Assembly (NCBI GenBank): GCA_035696365.1
Contig: DASRQS010000008.1
Location: 1-64,000, forward strand
DNA from: JALYLC01 sp035696365
GTDB taxonomy: Bacteria > Actinomycetota > Thermoleophilia > Gaiellales > JALYLC01
Direction: 5' to 3'
Length of the DNA: 64,000 nucleotides
The position numbers were made by a program, and so were the translations under genes. The notes under the pieces are model-generated. The model did no database searches, had not been told where the DNA came from, and worked only from the letters and a program-made list of their open reading frames with translations. Positions 9,075-17,324 of the stretch are shown in pieces; the stretch's first letter is position 1; every line of letters begins with the position of its first letter.

Positions 9075-9138
9075 CGATTTGGCTTGAATAAACGCTCGGC
9101 GGGGTGACGGAGCGGTCTAACGTGGCTGCCTTGAAAGC
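9075..9138 (+). repeat. 64-base direct repeat, right copy, overlapping intact tRNA-Ser
   Basis: Matches 5097-5160 with one mismatch; the offset between copies is 3978 bases. The right copy runs into a complete tRNA gene. Confidence 0.85.
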
Positions 9139-9189
9139 AGCTAGGCAATCGCTGAGGTTGCCTCGAGGGTTCGAATCCCTCCCCCGCCG
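9098..9189 (+). tRNA. tRNA-Ser(UGA)
   Basis: 92 bases forming a full class II cloverleaf. The acceptor GGCGGGG pairs with CCCCGCC (9182-9188) and G9189 is the discriminator. The anticodon stem is GCTGC/GCAGC with loop CTTGAAA (anticodon UGA). A long variable arm pairs GGCAA with TTGCC. The T arm is GAGGG-TTCGAAT-CCCTC. CCA is not encoded. It reads codons UCN/UCA. Confidence 0.95.
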
Positions 9190-9212
9190 CTTGCTTCGAC
9201 TACCCGGGGGAG

Positions 9213-10160
9213 TCAGTACCCCGCTGCCGGATCGATCACGCCGAGCAGCGGCTCGCCTGCGCGGAAGCGCGCGACGTTCTGCTCCACCCGCCGCAGCAGC
9301 GCCGCCTCGAGCTGCTGGCGCGTGTTGGCGACGTGTGGCGTGACCAGGGCCCGAGGCTCGCTCCAGAGGGGATGCCCCGACGGCAGCGGCTCGGGCTCGG
9401 TCACGTCCAGGAACGCGCCGCCGAGCCGGCCGTCGCGGAGTGCCGCGACCACGGCGCCGGTGTCGACCAGCGCACCGCGCGCCACGTTGATCAGGGCGCC
9501 GCGCGGCCCGATCAGGTCGAGCTCGCGTGCGCCGATCAGGCCGCGCGTCTCGGGCGTCAGGGGCGCGCACAGCACGACGTAGTCGCTCTCGGTCAGAAGC
9601 TCGTCCAGGTCGCCCGCGCCGAGCGATCGCGCGGCGCCCTTCACGGCTGAACCCGAGTGCGTCGAGGCGATCACGCGCACGTCGAGGGGCTCCAGCCGCC
9701 GGATGATCTCGCGACCGATGCCGCCGGCTCCCACGATGCCGACCGTGCTGCCCGAAAGCGGCACGCCCTGCAGGTCGGCGTGCCGCCAGGTGTCCGCCCG
9801 CGCGCACTCGACGAGCCGCTTGGCGGACGCGAGCAGAAGCGCCAGGACGTGCTCGGCGACGGCCACCGCGTAGGCGCCGGCCGACGAGGTCCACACCCGC
9901 TGGTCGTCGACGAGCCCGCGTGCGAACCAGTCCTCCACACCGGCCGGCTGCAGTTGCACCCACTCGACCGAGTCCGTCAGGAGCGAGCGCAGGAGCGGAA
10001 CGTCGTCGGCCGACGGGCTGGGGTATCCGTACAGCAGCAGGACATTCGCAGCCTCGGGCGCGACGAGCTCGCCGCCCGCTCGGCGGACCGCATCGGCGAT
10101 CGCCGCGGGCGTCCCGGGCGGCAGCCAGACGTACGCGGGCTTGGACGGCTGGGCGGTCAT
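9213..10160 (-). CDS. D-2-hydroxyacid dehydrogenase (NAD-binding)
   Basis: 315 residues, starting at the ATG of MTAQPSKPAYVWLPP; a longer frame reading upstream is ruled out because it overlaps the divergent gene antisense. The Rossmann motif is GIVGAGGIGREI. The family's catalytic residues are visible: Arg in NVARGALVD, Glu in DVTEPEPLP and His in TPHVAN. Cytosolic enzymes of this family reduce 2-keto acids or oxidise D-2-hydroxy acids with NAD(P). The divergent enolase-like gene starts only 21 bases away, suggesting a shared catabolic role with hydroxy-acids or sugar acids. Substrate cannot be told from sequence. Confidence 0.9.
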   Translation of the reverse strand: MTAQPSKPAYVWLPPGTPAAIADAVRRAGGELVAPEAANVLLLYGYPSPSADDVPLLRSLLTDSVEWVQLQPAGVEDWFARGLVDDQRVWTSSAGAYAVAVAEHVLALLLASAKRLVECARADTWRHADLQGVPLSGSTVGIVGAGGIGREIIRRLEPLDVRVIASTHSGSAVKGAARSLGAGDLDELLTESDYVVLCAPLTPETRGLIGARELDLIGPRGALINVARGALVDTGAVVAALRDGRLGGAFLDVTEPEPLPSGHPLWSEPRALVTPHVANTRQQLEAALLRRVEQNVARFRAGEPLLGVIDPAAGY

Positions 10161-10181
10161 GGCTGCGTAGCATGACGCCCC

Positions 10182-11207
10182 ATGGGAACCTTTGAACGCA
10201 TTGCCTCGCTGTCCGTGCTGATCGACGACGTCGCCTACGAGCGTCAGTCGCAGCAGGTGTCGAGCGCCTTCGAGCGCGTCTCGACCACGATCGTGATGCG
10301 CGGAGGCGGCCACGAGGGGCGGGGCGAGGACATCTGCTACACGCCGGCAGATCACGATCTGTTCCCGGCGCCCGACTCGCTGGGCCTCGCAGGCACCCAC
10401 ACGATCGAGACGCTCTCGCAGCACCTCGACGGGCGCGAGTTGTTCACGGGCGAGCCCGGCATGCCCGCGGGGCGCGACTACCGGCGCTGGGCCTTCGAGA
10501 GCGCTGCGCTCGACCTCGCTCTGCGTCAGGCCGGCTCGACGCTCGGCGAGGTCGTGGGCCGCGAGCAGGCCGCTGTCCGGTTCGTCGTCTCGACTCGCGA
10601 GGATGTGCGGGACTGGCTGGCGCTCGCTCCCGCTCTCGAGTTCAAGGTCGATCCGATTTCCGGCGAGTGGGACGAGGCGCACATGGACGCGCTTGCCTCG
10701 ACCGGCCGCGTCCGGGTGTGCGACCTCAAGGCCCACTACGTCGGCACGCCGGTCGACACGGCGCCCGACGCGGCCTTCCACAAGCTCGTCGCCGACCACT
10801 TCCCCGATGCCGTGCTCGAGGACGCCTCGCTGGCGCCCGACGTGCTCGAGGCGCTCGCGGGGAACTTCGACCGGCTCTCCTTCGATGCGCCGATCCACTC
10901 GCTGGCCGACCTCGATGCGCTCCCGATGCGCGTGCGCCACTGCAACATCAAGCCGTCGCGCTTCGGGACGCTCTCGCGCCTGTTCGAGTGCATCGACACC
11001 TGCCTCGAGCGCGCAGTGGAGCTGTACGGCGGCGGTCAATTCGAGCTCGGCGTCGGGCGCGGTCAGATCCAGGAGATCGCGAGCCTGTTCTATGCCGGCA
11101 CGCCCAACGATGTCGCTCCGCCGGCCTACAACGCCCCGAAGCCGGTCGCCGGGCTGCCGCAGAGCCCGCTCGCACCTCCGCCACGCCGCGCGGGGTTCGG
11201 CTGGTGA
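10182..11207 (+). CDS. Enolase-superfamily (mandelate racemase-like) protein
   Basis: 341 residues. The barrel carries the expected sequence of strand-end motifs: EFKVDP, CDLKAHY, VLEDAS, LSFDAP and NIKPSRFG, consistent with Asp/Glu/Asp metal ligands and a Lys near the C-terminal strand. These enzymes abstract an alpha proton from a carboxylate (dehydratases, racemases). The subgroup is unclear; the N-terminal capping domain is divergent (RGGGHEGRGEDICY). Divergent from the 2-hydroxyacid dehydrogenase, so the pair may process the same acid. TAGCAT at 10168-10173 lies 8 bases before the ATG. The 3' end runs into a strong hairpin at 11253-11285. Confidence 0.75.
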   Translation: MGTFERIASLSVLIDDVAYERQSQQVSSAFERVSTTIVMRGGGHEGRGEDICYTPADHDLFPAPDSLGLAGTHTIETLSQHLDGRELFTGEPGMPAGRDYRRWAFESAALDLALRQAGSTLGEVVGREQAAVRFVVSTREDVRDWLALAPALEFKVDPISGEWDEAHMDALASTGRVRVCDLKAHYVGTPVDTAPDAAFHKLVADHFPDAVLEDASLAPDVLEALAGNFDRLSFDAPIHSLADLDALPMRVRHCNIKPSRFGTLSRLFECIDTCLERAVELYGGGQFELGVGRGQIQEIASLFYAGTPNDVAPPAYNAPKPVAGLPQSPLAPPPRRAGFGW

Positions 11208-11252
11208 TCGCCGTCGCGCTTCCCGTCGCGGCGCTCGGCCCGAAAAGCGGCA

Positions 11253-11285
11253 CTGGCCGCGGCGCCCCGAGGGCGCCGCGGCCAG
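11253..11285. terminator. Bidirectional hairpin terminator
   Basis: A perfect 15-base stem (arms 11253-11267 and 11271-11285) with a 3-base CGA loop lies between two converging genes (ends 11207 and 11314). There is no long T run, as is common in very GC-rich actinobacteria. Confidence 0.8.
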
Positions 11286-11313
11286 CGGCCGGGCTAGCTG
11301 CAGACGGGTAAAA

Positions 11314-11703
11314 CTAGGCCGAAGCCTCGTCGTCGCGCCGGCCAAAGCGCCGGAGCACGAGGCCCGCGGCAAGCAGCCCGCCACCGACACCGACGAAGAG
11401 GAACACGTCGGAGCCCGTGAACGGCAGATTGTGACCCACGCCCGTCGCGGGCGCGACGGTCGTCTTGGGCTTGATGTGCGTGATGACGGACTCGACTGCG
11501 CCCTGGCCGCCGTACTGCTTGAGCAGCGGGCTGTTGAGCGCGGTCTTGAGCTGGGCCTGCGTGTAATGACCGTTGACCTTGCCGTCCTTGGCGACGTCCT
11601 TGACGATCGCCTGTGTCACCCCGCCGTTGCTGGCGAGGGCCACTGCCGGCATCACACAAAGTGCGAGCGCGACGAGCGGAATGATGAAACGGATGGTGCG
11701 CAT
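11314..11703 (-). CDS. Small LPXTG-type cell-wall-anchored protein
   Basis: 129 residues. A signal peptide (about 1-24, ending AVALAS), a short mature region (to about residue 85), then LPFTG at 93-97, a hydrophobic segment (FLFVGVGGGLLAAGLVL) and an RRFGRR tail: the complete sorting signal used by sortases to attach proteins to peptidoglycan. A ribosome site (GGGGAGAG, 11709-11716) lies 5 bases before the ATG. The mature part (about 65 residues) matches no family I know. It precedes, by 32 bases, the end of the polyprenyl glycosylphosphotransferase gene on the same strand, so it may lie downstream in one transcript. Confidence 0.85.
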   Translation of the reverse strand: MRTIRFIIPLVALALCVMPAVALASNGGVTQAIVKDVAKDGKVNGHYTQAQLKTALNSPLLKQYGGQGAVESVITHIKPKTTVAPATGVGHNLPFTGSDVFLFVGVGGGLLAAGLVLRRFGRRDDEASA

Positions 11704-11735
11704 GAAGACTCTCCCCTTTTCCCTGTTTTCTGCAG

Positions 11736-13118
11736 CTAGCGGGCTCCACGTCCGCCGGCCATGACTCCCAAGGTGCTGAGCATGATTCCGGCATCTGTGG
11801 CGAACGACTGGTGCTTGACGTAGTAGAGGTCGTAGGACAACTTTTCGAGCGTCTCCTCGATCGACGCTGCGTACGGCGCGTAGACCTGGGCCCACCCGGT
11901 GATGCCGGGTCGGACGAGGTGGCGCGGCTCGTAGAAGGGCAGCTGGCGTGCGATCTCGTCGACCAGCTCCGGGCGCTCCGGGCGGGGCCCGACGAGCGCC
12001 ATCTCGCCCGAGACGACATTCCAGAGCTGCGGGAGCTCGTCGATGCGGTAGCGGCGGATGAACGCTCCGACCCTCGTGATGCGCGGGTCGCGCTCGGACG
12101 CCCACTGCGGGGCACCGGAGGCCTCGGCGTCTGTGCGCATCGAGCGGAACTTGACGATCGTGAAGCCGCGGCCGCCCTCGCCGACGCGCACCTGGCGGTA
12201 GAAGACCGGGCCAGACGAGTCGAGCTTGATCGCGAGCGCCGTGAGCAGCATGATCGGCGCCGTGACGACGGCGGCCAGCGTGGCCACCACGATGTCCACG
12301 CTGCGGCGCGCGAGCGAGGCCTGCAGCCGGCGATGCAGCGTGAGCGCCTCGATGAACCAGGCGGCGTTGATCTCCTCCACCGGGACGCAGCCGAAGGCGC
12401 GCTCGTAGAGGTCGCTGAGCTCGAGCACCGCCGGCGTGCGCTCACCGACGCCGAGCAGGTGCTCGAGCAGCGGCAGGCGGTGACGATTCGCCGTCAGGAC
12501 GATCGCGTCGATGCGGTGCTCGCGGACGATCTCGGGCAGGCCCTCGAGCTCGCCGATGACCGGCACGACCGCGTGCGAGAGATTGCCGACGAAGCCGACG
12601 AGCTCGACGCCGTGCGCTTCGCGCTTGTCGAATGCGCGGGCCAGCCTGACGGCCTCTTCGCCCGCGCCCAGGCCCAGCACACGCAGCGGCCGCTCGGTCG
12701 TGCGGCTGCGATGCTGGCGCACGTCCCAGCCGGCCACCGCGAGGAAGCCGAACAGGGAAGCGGCGGCAAGCCGGAGGGGCGAGACGCTCGTGTCCAGGAG
12801 GGCAGCGGCAGCGATGACGAGTGCCGTGACCAGCGTGGCGGCCTGGGCATGGCGGACGAGTCGAACAGCGAGCGCGCGGTGGTACTCCCCGCGGTCGCGC
12901 AGGAAGGCCGAACCGACCATCCATGCCACCGAGGTCGCGGCGATGGCCGCCGTGATCCCGGTGGCCGAGGCACCGAACGCAACTCCCCAGGCAAGCAACA
13001 TCACCGCAACGAGCGCGAGGTGCGCAACTCGCTCACGTCCAACCGCGAGCAAATGCGAGGGCAACCTCACCGGGTAGGTGACGGCTCCAACGTTCGCGGT
13101 CCGGGGGGTGACTGCCAT
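11736..13118 (-). CDS. Polyprenyl glycosylphosphotransferase (exopolysaccharide priming enzyme)
   Basis: 460 residues from MAVTPRTANVG; a GTG 12 codons upstream (13154) is possible. Several membrane helices in the first 150 residues, a Rossmann-like middle domain (RVLGLGAGEEAVRLARAF), another helix, then the conserved bacterial sugar transferase domain with KLDSSGPVFYRQVRVG, KFRSMRTDAE, RITRVGAFIRRYRIDELPQL and GPRPERPE. Such enzymes transfer a sugar-1-phosphate from a nucleotide sugar to undecaprenyl phosphate at the inner face of the membrane, the first step of repeat-unit assembly. It lies apart from the two polysaccharide loci but probably serves one of them. Confidence 0.92.
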   Translation of the reverse strand: MAVTPRTANVGAVTYPVRLPSHLLAVGRERVAHLALVAVMLLAWGVAFGASATGITAAIAATSVAWMVGSAFLRDRGEYHRALAVRLVRHAQAATLVTALVIAAAALLDTSVSPLRLAAASLFGFLAVAGWDVRQHRSRTTERPLRVLGLGAGEEAVRLARAFDKREAHGVELVGFVGNLSHAVVPVIGELEGLPEIVREHRIDAIVLTANRHRLPLLEHLLGVGERTPAVLELSDLYERAFGCVPVEEINAAWFIEALTLHRRLQASLARRSVDIVVATLAAVVTAPIMLLTALAIKLDSSGPVFYRQVRVGEGGRGFTIVKFRSMRTDAEASGAPQWASERDPRITRVGAFIRRYRIDELPQLWNVVSGEMALVGPRPERPELVDEIARQLPFYEPRHLVRPGITGWAQVYAPYAASIEETLEKLSYDLYYVKHQSFATDAGIMLSTLGVMAGGRGAR

Positions 13119-13300
13119 TCGAGGATTCCGATGCTCGTGGGTTGACGAGATCACCCTGCAAATGGGCAGGGCTGTTCGCCTATTGCCTCAGACACGCTGG
13201 TCAGGAGGCACAGCACGAGCATATGCAGATTTCTGCAGGTTGCAACCCCCACCCTGTAGATCCCCCAAATGAGTGACTCATGCACCCAATGATGCAAACG
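13119..13300. promoter_or_regulatory. Intergenic region with inverted repeats upstream of the glycosylphosphotransferase
   Basis: Less GC-rich than its surroundings. It holds TGCAG-N4-CTGCA (13224-13237) and ATGAGT-G-ACTCAT (13269-13281). Both may be regulator sites for the minus-strand priming gene; no defined factor can be named. Confidence 0.35.
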
Positions 13301-14515
13301 TCAGGTAGTGCCAGAGAGCGTGAGCTGCACGTTTTGGGCACCGCCGCCACCACCGATGACGAGCACGAGCAGCGATCCCTGGCCGCTCTCGATCCGCAGG
13401 GCCCCGCCGGCGAGGGAGTGCTCCGCGGAGCCGCGCCGCACCACCACTCCCAGCCTGCGTGCGCCAGATCGCCGCAGAGTCACGGCGGCTGCCGAGAGGG
13501 GCACACGCCAGAGCCGCAGGCTCAGGGGCTGGACGCTAGCCCGGAGGACGAGTCGGCTGCCCACCCTCAATCTGGCTGTACGCCTGGCATGCAGGGCCTC
13601 TCCGACGAGCGGATCGTCGAGCGCCGTGCGGGCGAAGCGGGCAAATCCGGCCTCCAGCGCGGCCCGCCCGCCGAGTGCCGAGGCGAGCAACCCCAGCCCG
13701 CGCGGGTCGTCGTCGCCTTTCGCCGCCGATGCGAGCAGGCGGCGCACGAACCCCGGGTGAGACCCCTCGAGTTGCTGCACGAGCCACCACACCCCGTACT
13801 CGTGGAGGTCGCCGCCCTGCCAGTAGGGCTCCTCCGTGCCGTCGCCGCCGAGGGCCACCCGGTAGATCTCCCGATCGACGTCTGGGGGGGCCACGATGCC
13901 CTCCATCCACACGGCGGTCGCCTCGGCCAGCCACTCCGGCAGCCGCCCACGCCCCTCACCGATCTGGATGGCGTGGAACAGCTCGTGCGCAATCGTCACG
14001 CGCAACTGCGCGACGCCCGTGGTCGTGAGCGGCGCGACCTCGCGCGCGGCGTAGTCGTTGTCGACGACGATGTAGCTGAAGCCCGAGCCCGGTGGATCGG
14101 CAACCGTGGCCGCGAGCTCGCCGAGGTCGTGCGAGGCGAGGTCGCAGACGTAGACGTCGTAGCGCGCGTCGCCACCGCGCTCGGCGCCGTCGCCGTCGTC
14201 GGCGGGCGGGGGCGGGAAGCCGAGCGCCGTCTCGCGCGCCCAGGCCGCCTCGGCTGCCTCGCCGGCGGCGACCACCCAGTCCGGCACGCCGCCGACCCGC
14301 GTCGACGCCGATGCAGGACTGTCACGGTCGGCGGGATCGGCGACGTAGTGCACACGCACGTGACCCTGCGGCGTGTCGTAGGGCGCCGCCTCGGGCACTC
14401 GGTACGTGCAGACCGTGCCGCTGGCATCAGGTGGACGCCCGTCCGCGCGCGCGAGGGGCGCGGCCGCGAGGGACAGCACCAGGCCGAGCACTCCCACCAG
14501 GCAGCGGCGCGACAT
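13301..14515 (-). CDS. Secreted zinc metalloprotease-like protein (HExxH)
   Basis: 404 residues from MSRRCLVGVLGLVLSLAAAP, a clear signal peptide ending near ARA. The catalytic helix is TIAHELFHAIQ (His177, Glu178, His181), followed by PEWLAEATAVWME, whose glutamates are candidates for the third zinc ligand, as in gluzincins. The C-terminal 150 residues are beta-rich with a glycine run. Probably an exported peptidase or a pseudo-protease surface protein; the substrate is unknown. Divergent from the ABC importer operon, 59 bases apart. CAGAGT lies 7 bases before the ATG, a weak -10. Confidence 0.75.
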   Translation of the reverse strand: MSRRCLVGVLGLVLSLAAAPLARADGRPPDASGTVCTYRVPEAAPYDTPQGHVRVHYVADPADRDSPASASTRVGGVPDWVVAAGEAAEAAWARETALGFPPPPADDGDGAERGGDARYDVYVCDLASHDLGELAATVADPPGSGFSYIVVDNDYAAREVAPLTTTGVAQLRVTIAHELFHAIQIGEGRGRLPEWLAEATAVWMEGIVAPPDVDREIYRVALGGDGTEEPYWQGGDLHEYGVWWLVQQLEGSHPGFVRRLLASAAKGDDDPRGLGLLASALGGRAALEAGFARFARTALDDPLVGEALHARRTARLRVGSRLVLRASVQPLSLRLWRVPLSAAAVTLRRSGARRLGVVVRRGSAEHSLAGGALRIESGQGSLLVLVIGGGGGAQNVQLTLSGTT

Positions 14516-14574
14516 CGACCTCACTCTGGCAGCACGCTGGACGACCGGTACCCCATCAGCTTGAATCAACCCCG

Positions 14575-16365
14575 ATGCGTCGAGTGCCAGCCATCGTCGC
14601 TTGCGTGCTCGCGACGCTCTTCCTGGCACCGGGAGCGCTCGCCGGCACGCACTCGCGCGACCTGCGCGTCGCGACGACGGTGAAGATCGACACGCTCAAC
14701 CCGCTGACGGGCACGCTCGCGGCCGACTACCGCGTGTGGGCGCTGAATTACGACATCCTGATCGGCTTCGACCAGAAGTCGATGGCGCCCGACACGCAGC
14801 ATTCGCTGACCAAGAAAACGGTCGTGTCGCACGGCGGAATGACCTGGACATACCACCTCTGGCCCGGCCTGCGCTGGTCGGACGGCATGCCGCTGACTGC
14901 CAACGATGTCGTGTGGACGATGAACTTCCTGGCGCGGCGCGTGCAGTCCAGCGCCGTCGAGGCCGTCAAAAGCTGGAAGGCGACCGACAAGACGACCGTG
15001 GTCGCGCACCTCAAGCACCGCTCCGTCGAGATGCGCTCGCTCTGGATCTACATCCTCCCGGAGCACGTCTGGAAGACCGCCGACAACAAACATTGGGACA
15101 CGTTCAAGCCGCCGCTCCCGCTGGTCGGATCGGGGCCGTACATGGTCACGAAGTGGAAACCCAACGGGACGACCGTGATGGAGCGCAACCCGTTCTTCCG
15201 CGACAAGAAGGCCAGGACCACCGGCCCCGAGCGGGTGCTGATGACGTACTACCGGGACGGCAACCGAGCGGTCACCGACCTGGAGCAGAACCGGCTCGAC
15301 GTGATGCCGAGCGACACGCTCGACGGATCCGACGTCCGCCAGCTTCAGCGCACGAGCGGCGTGCGTGTCTACCACTCGCCTGCGATCGGGCTCGAGTACT
15401 GGGTCTTCAACCTGGCTTCCAACGTGACCCCGCGCGTCCACAAGGCGGTGATCCAGGACCCGGCGATCCGCCGGGCACTGGCCTGGTCGATCGACCGCTC
15501 CAAGCTCGTGCAGGCATCGCTCCTGGGATACGGGGCCCCGGGCAACACGCAGCTCTCGCGCAACTACGGCCGTTTCACGCTCGATCTCTCCAAGGATCCG
15601 CTGCTCGGCTACCAGTACGACCCCGTACGGGCCAGACGCATCCTCGACGTCGCCGGCTGGAGGGTCGGCTCCGGCGGCATCCGGCGCAAGAACGGCGTGC
15701 GCGCCGAGTTCGAGCTCGCATACGCGGGCGGCACGACCGAGAAGCGGGCGGTCAACCTGATCCGCGCCTGGGCACACGACATCGGCATCGACATCAACGT
15801 GCGCGTGCACGGCTACAGCAAGCTCACCGAGCTCGAGTTCAACACGGTGAAGCACAAGCTCAAGCCCGACTTCGACACCGAGCTCTGGTCGATCGGCGGC
15901 GACCCCTCGCCGGAGTTCCTGCTCTCCCTGTTCACGAAGGCCCAGCTCGGCGTCTGGAACGACTCGGGCTTCGTGGACGACAGGTACGAGCGGCTCTTCA
16001 GGCAGGAGACGCGCGCCGGGAACGACGACGCCCGCGTGCGCGACATCCACCAGTTGCAGCGCATCGCGGTCGCCTCCCTGCCCTACATCGAGCTCTACGA
16101 GCCCGACGACCTCGGCGCCGTCAACACGCGCACCTGGCAGAACTGGACGACGCAGCCCTCGCCGAACGGTCAGCCGATCACGTCCTACGGCTACAGCACG
16201 ATCGTCGCGCTCGAGCCTGGCGAGGTCGCGGCCACCAGCTACCCCGGCGTGCCGTGGGCGCTCGCGGCCCTGGCCGCCCTCGCGGCGCTCGCGCTCGCGT
16301 CGTCCTTCATCGCGCACCGTCGCGAGCAGCGCGAGCCGATCGAGATCGCGGACGTGCCGGCGTGA
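14575..16365 (+). CDS. ABC importer substrate-binding protein, family 5 (peptide type), C-terminally anchored
   Basis: 596 residues. Signal peptide MRRVPAIVACVLATLFLAPG, then the typical SBP_bac_5 fold: DTLNPLTGTLAADYRVW, WTYHLWPGLRWSDGMPLTAN, VGSGPYMVTKWK, DPAIRRALAWSIDRSKLV. There is no lipobox cysteine. Instead the protein ends in a membrane helix (about residues 565-585) and a charged tail HRREQREP, so it appears tethered to the outer membrane face by its C-terminus. First gene of a five-gene operon; its TGA overlaps the GTG of the next gene. Binds peptides, nickel, sugars or similar in this family; the ligand is unknown. Confidence 0.93.
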   Translation: MRRVPAIVACVLATLFLAPGALAGTHSRDLRVATTVKIDTLNPLTGTLAADYRVWALNYDILIGFDQKSMAPDTQHSLTKKTVVSHGGMTWTYHLWPGLRWSDGMPLTANDVVWTMNFLARRVQSSAVEAVKSWKATDKTTVVAHLKHRSVEMRSLWIYILPEHVWKTADNKHWDTFKPPLPLVGSGPYMVTKWKPNGTTVMERNPFFRDKKARTTGPERVLMTYYRDGNRAVTDLEQNRLDVMPSDTLDGSDVRQLQRTSGVRVYHSPAIGLEYWVFNLASNVTPRVHKAVIQDPAIRRALAWSIDRSKLVQASLLGYGAPGNTQLSRNYGRFTLDLSKDPLLGYQYDPVRARRILDVAGWRVGSGGIRRKNGVRAEFELAYAGGTTEKRAVNLIRAWAHDIGIDINVRVHGYSKLTELEFNTVKHKLKPDFDTELWSIGGDPSPEFLLSLFTKAQLGVWNDSGFVDDRYERLFRQETRAGNDDARVRDIHQLQRIAVASLPYIELYEPDDLGAVNTRTWQNWTTQPSPNGQPITSYGYSTIVALEPGEVAATSYPGVPWALAALAALAALALASSFIAHRREQREPIEIADVPA

Positions 16366-17324
16366 AACGGCTGATCGCCGAGAAGATCGCGCTGGCGCTG
16401 GTCACGCTCGCCTTCGTGCTCACCCTCAACTTCTTCCTCTTCCGGGCGCTCGGGGATCCGCGCGACGACCTGCTGCGCGTTCCGCACATGTCGGCCGCGG
16501 AGCGCGCGCACCTGATCCACGCGCGCGGCCTCGACCGCTCGCTGCTCGACCAGTACGGGATCTACGTGCGCAACACGCTCAGCGGCCAGCTCGAGACCAG
16601 CTATCGCGCAGGTACGCCCGTCACCGACGTGATCGGCGACGCCCTCCCCAACACCCTGATCCTCGCGCTGCCGGCGACGCTGCTCGCAGCGTTGCTCGGC
16701 ACCTGGATCGGCATCGCCTCCGCGCGGCGGCGCGGCGGCGCGACCGACGGCGCGCTCAAGGGTGGCGCGCTGACGCTCTACTCCATGCCGCAGCCATTCC
16801 TGGCGATCGCCGTCGTGCTGGTCTTCTCGGTCTGGCTGAAGGCGTTCCCGAGCCAGCTCTCCGAGGAACCGGGCTCGAACGCCCAGGGTCTCAGTCACGT
16901 CTGGGACGTCGCCCAGCACGCGATCCTTCCCGTATTCACGCTGACGGCGAGCATCCTCGCGAGCTGGAGCCTGATCATGCGCTCGTCGCTCTCCGAGGTG
17001 ACGCACGAGGACTACATGACGACGGCGCGCGCCATCGGGCTCTCACCGCGACGGGCGGTGCTGCGCCACGCAGTGCCCAATGCGCTGCTACCGGTGATCG
17101 CCCTGACCGCGATCTCGCTCGGCTACGTCGTCGGCGGCATCATCTTCATCGAGTCGGTGTTCGCGTGGCCCGGCATCGGCCGGCTCACCTACGACGCGCT
17201 GCTCAACCGCGACCTGCCGGTGCTGCAGGGCGTGTTCCTGCTTTCATCCGCGGCCGTGATCTTCCTCAACCTGGTCGCCGACCTGGTCATCATGTCCCTC
17301 GACCCGCGCGTGCGAGCCACCTGA
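16362..17324 (+). CDS. ABC importer permease, DppB/OppB type
   Basis: 320 residues. An N-terminal membrane helix, the extracellular segment GDPRDDLLRVPHMSAAER, then five more helices. The cytoplasmic EAA loop is EDYMTTARAIGLSPRRAVLRH, which docks with the ATPase subunits, followed by a SVFAWPGIGRL-type segment. Starts at a GTG that overlaps the previous stop (GTGA), so translation is coupled. Forms the membrane channel with the next gene product. Confidence 0.95.
   Translation: MKRLIAEKIALALVTLAFVLTLNFFLFRALGDPRDDLLRVPHMSAAERAHLIHARGLDRSLLDQYGIYVRNTLSGQLETSYRAGTPVTDVIGDALPNTLILALPATLLAALLGTWIGIASARRRGGATDGALKGGALTLYSMPQPFLAIAVVLVFSVWLKAFPSQLSEEPGSNAQGLSHVWDVAQHAILPVFTLTASILASWSLIMRSSLSEVTHEDYMTTARAIGLSPRRAVLRHAVPNALLPVIALTAISLGYVVGGIIFIESVFAWPGIGRLTYDALLNRDLPVLQGVFLLSSAAVIFLNLVADLVIMSLDPRVRAT

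Noticed and set aside
9213..11390. 725-residue minus-strand frame joining the hydroxyacid dehydrogenase to upstream sequence
   Set aside because: Residues upstream of MTAQPSKPAY are antisense to the enolase-superfamily gene and show no domain. The enzyme starts at 10160.
14092..14574. N-terminal extension of the solute-binding protein
   Set aside because: It is antisense to the secreted metalloprotease gene and the true signal peptide begins at the ATG at 14575.
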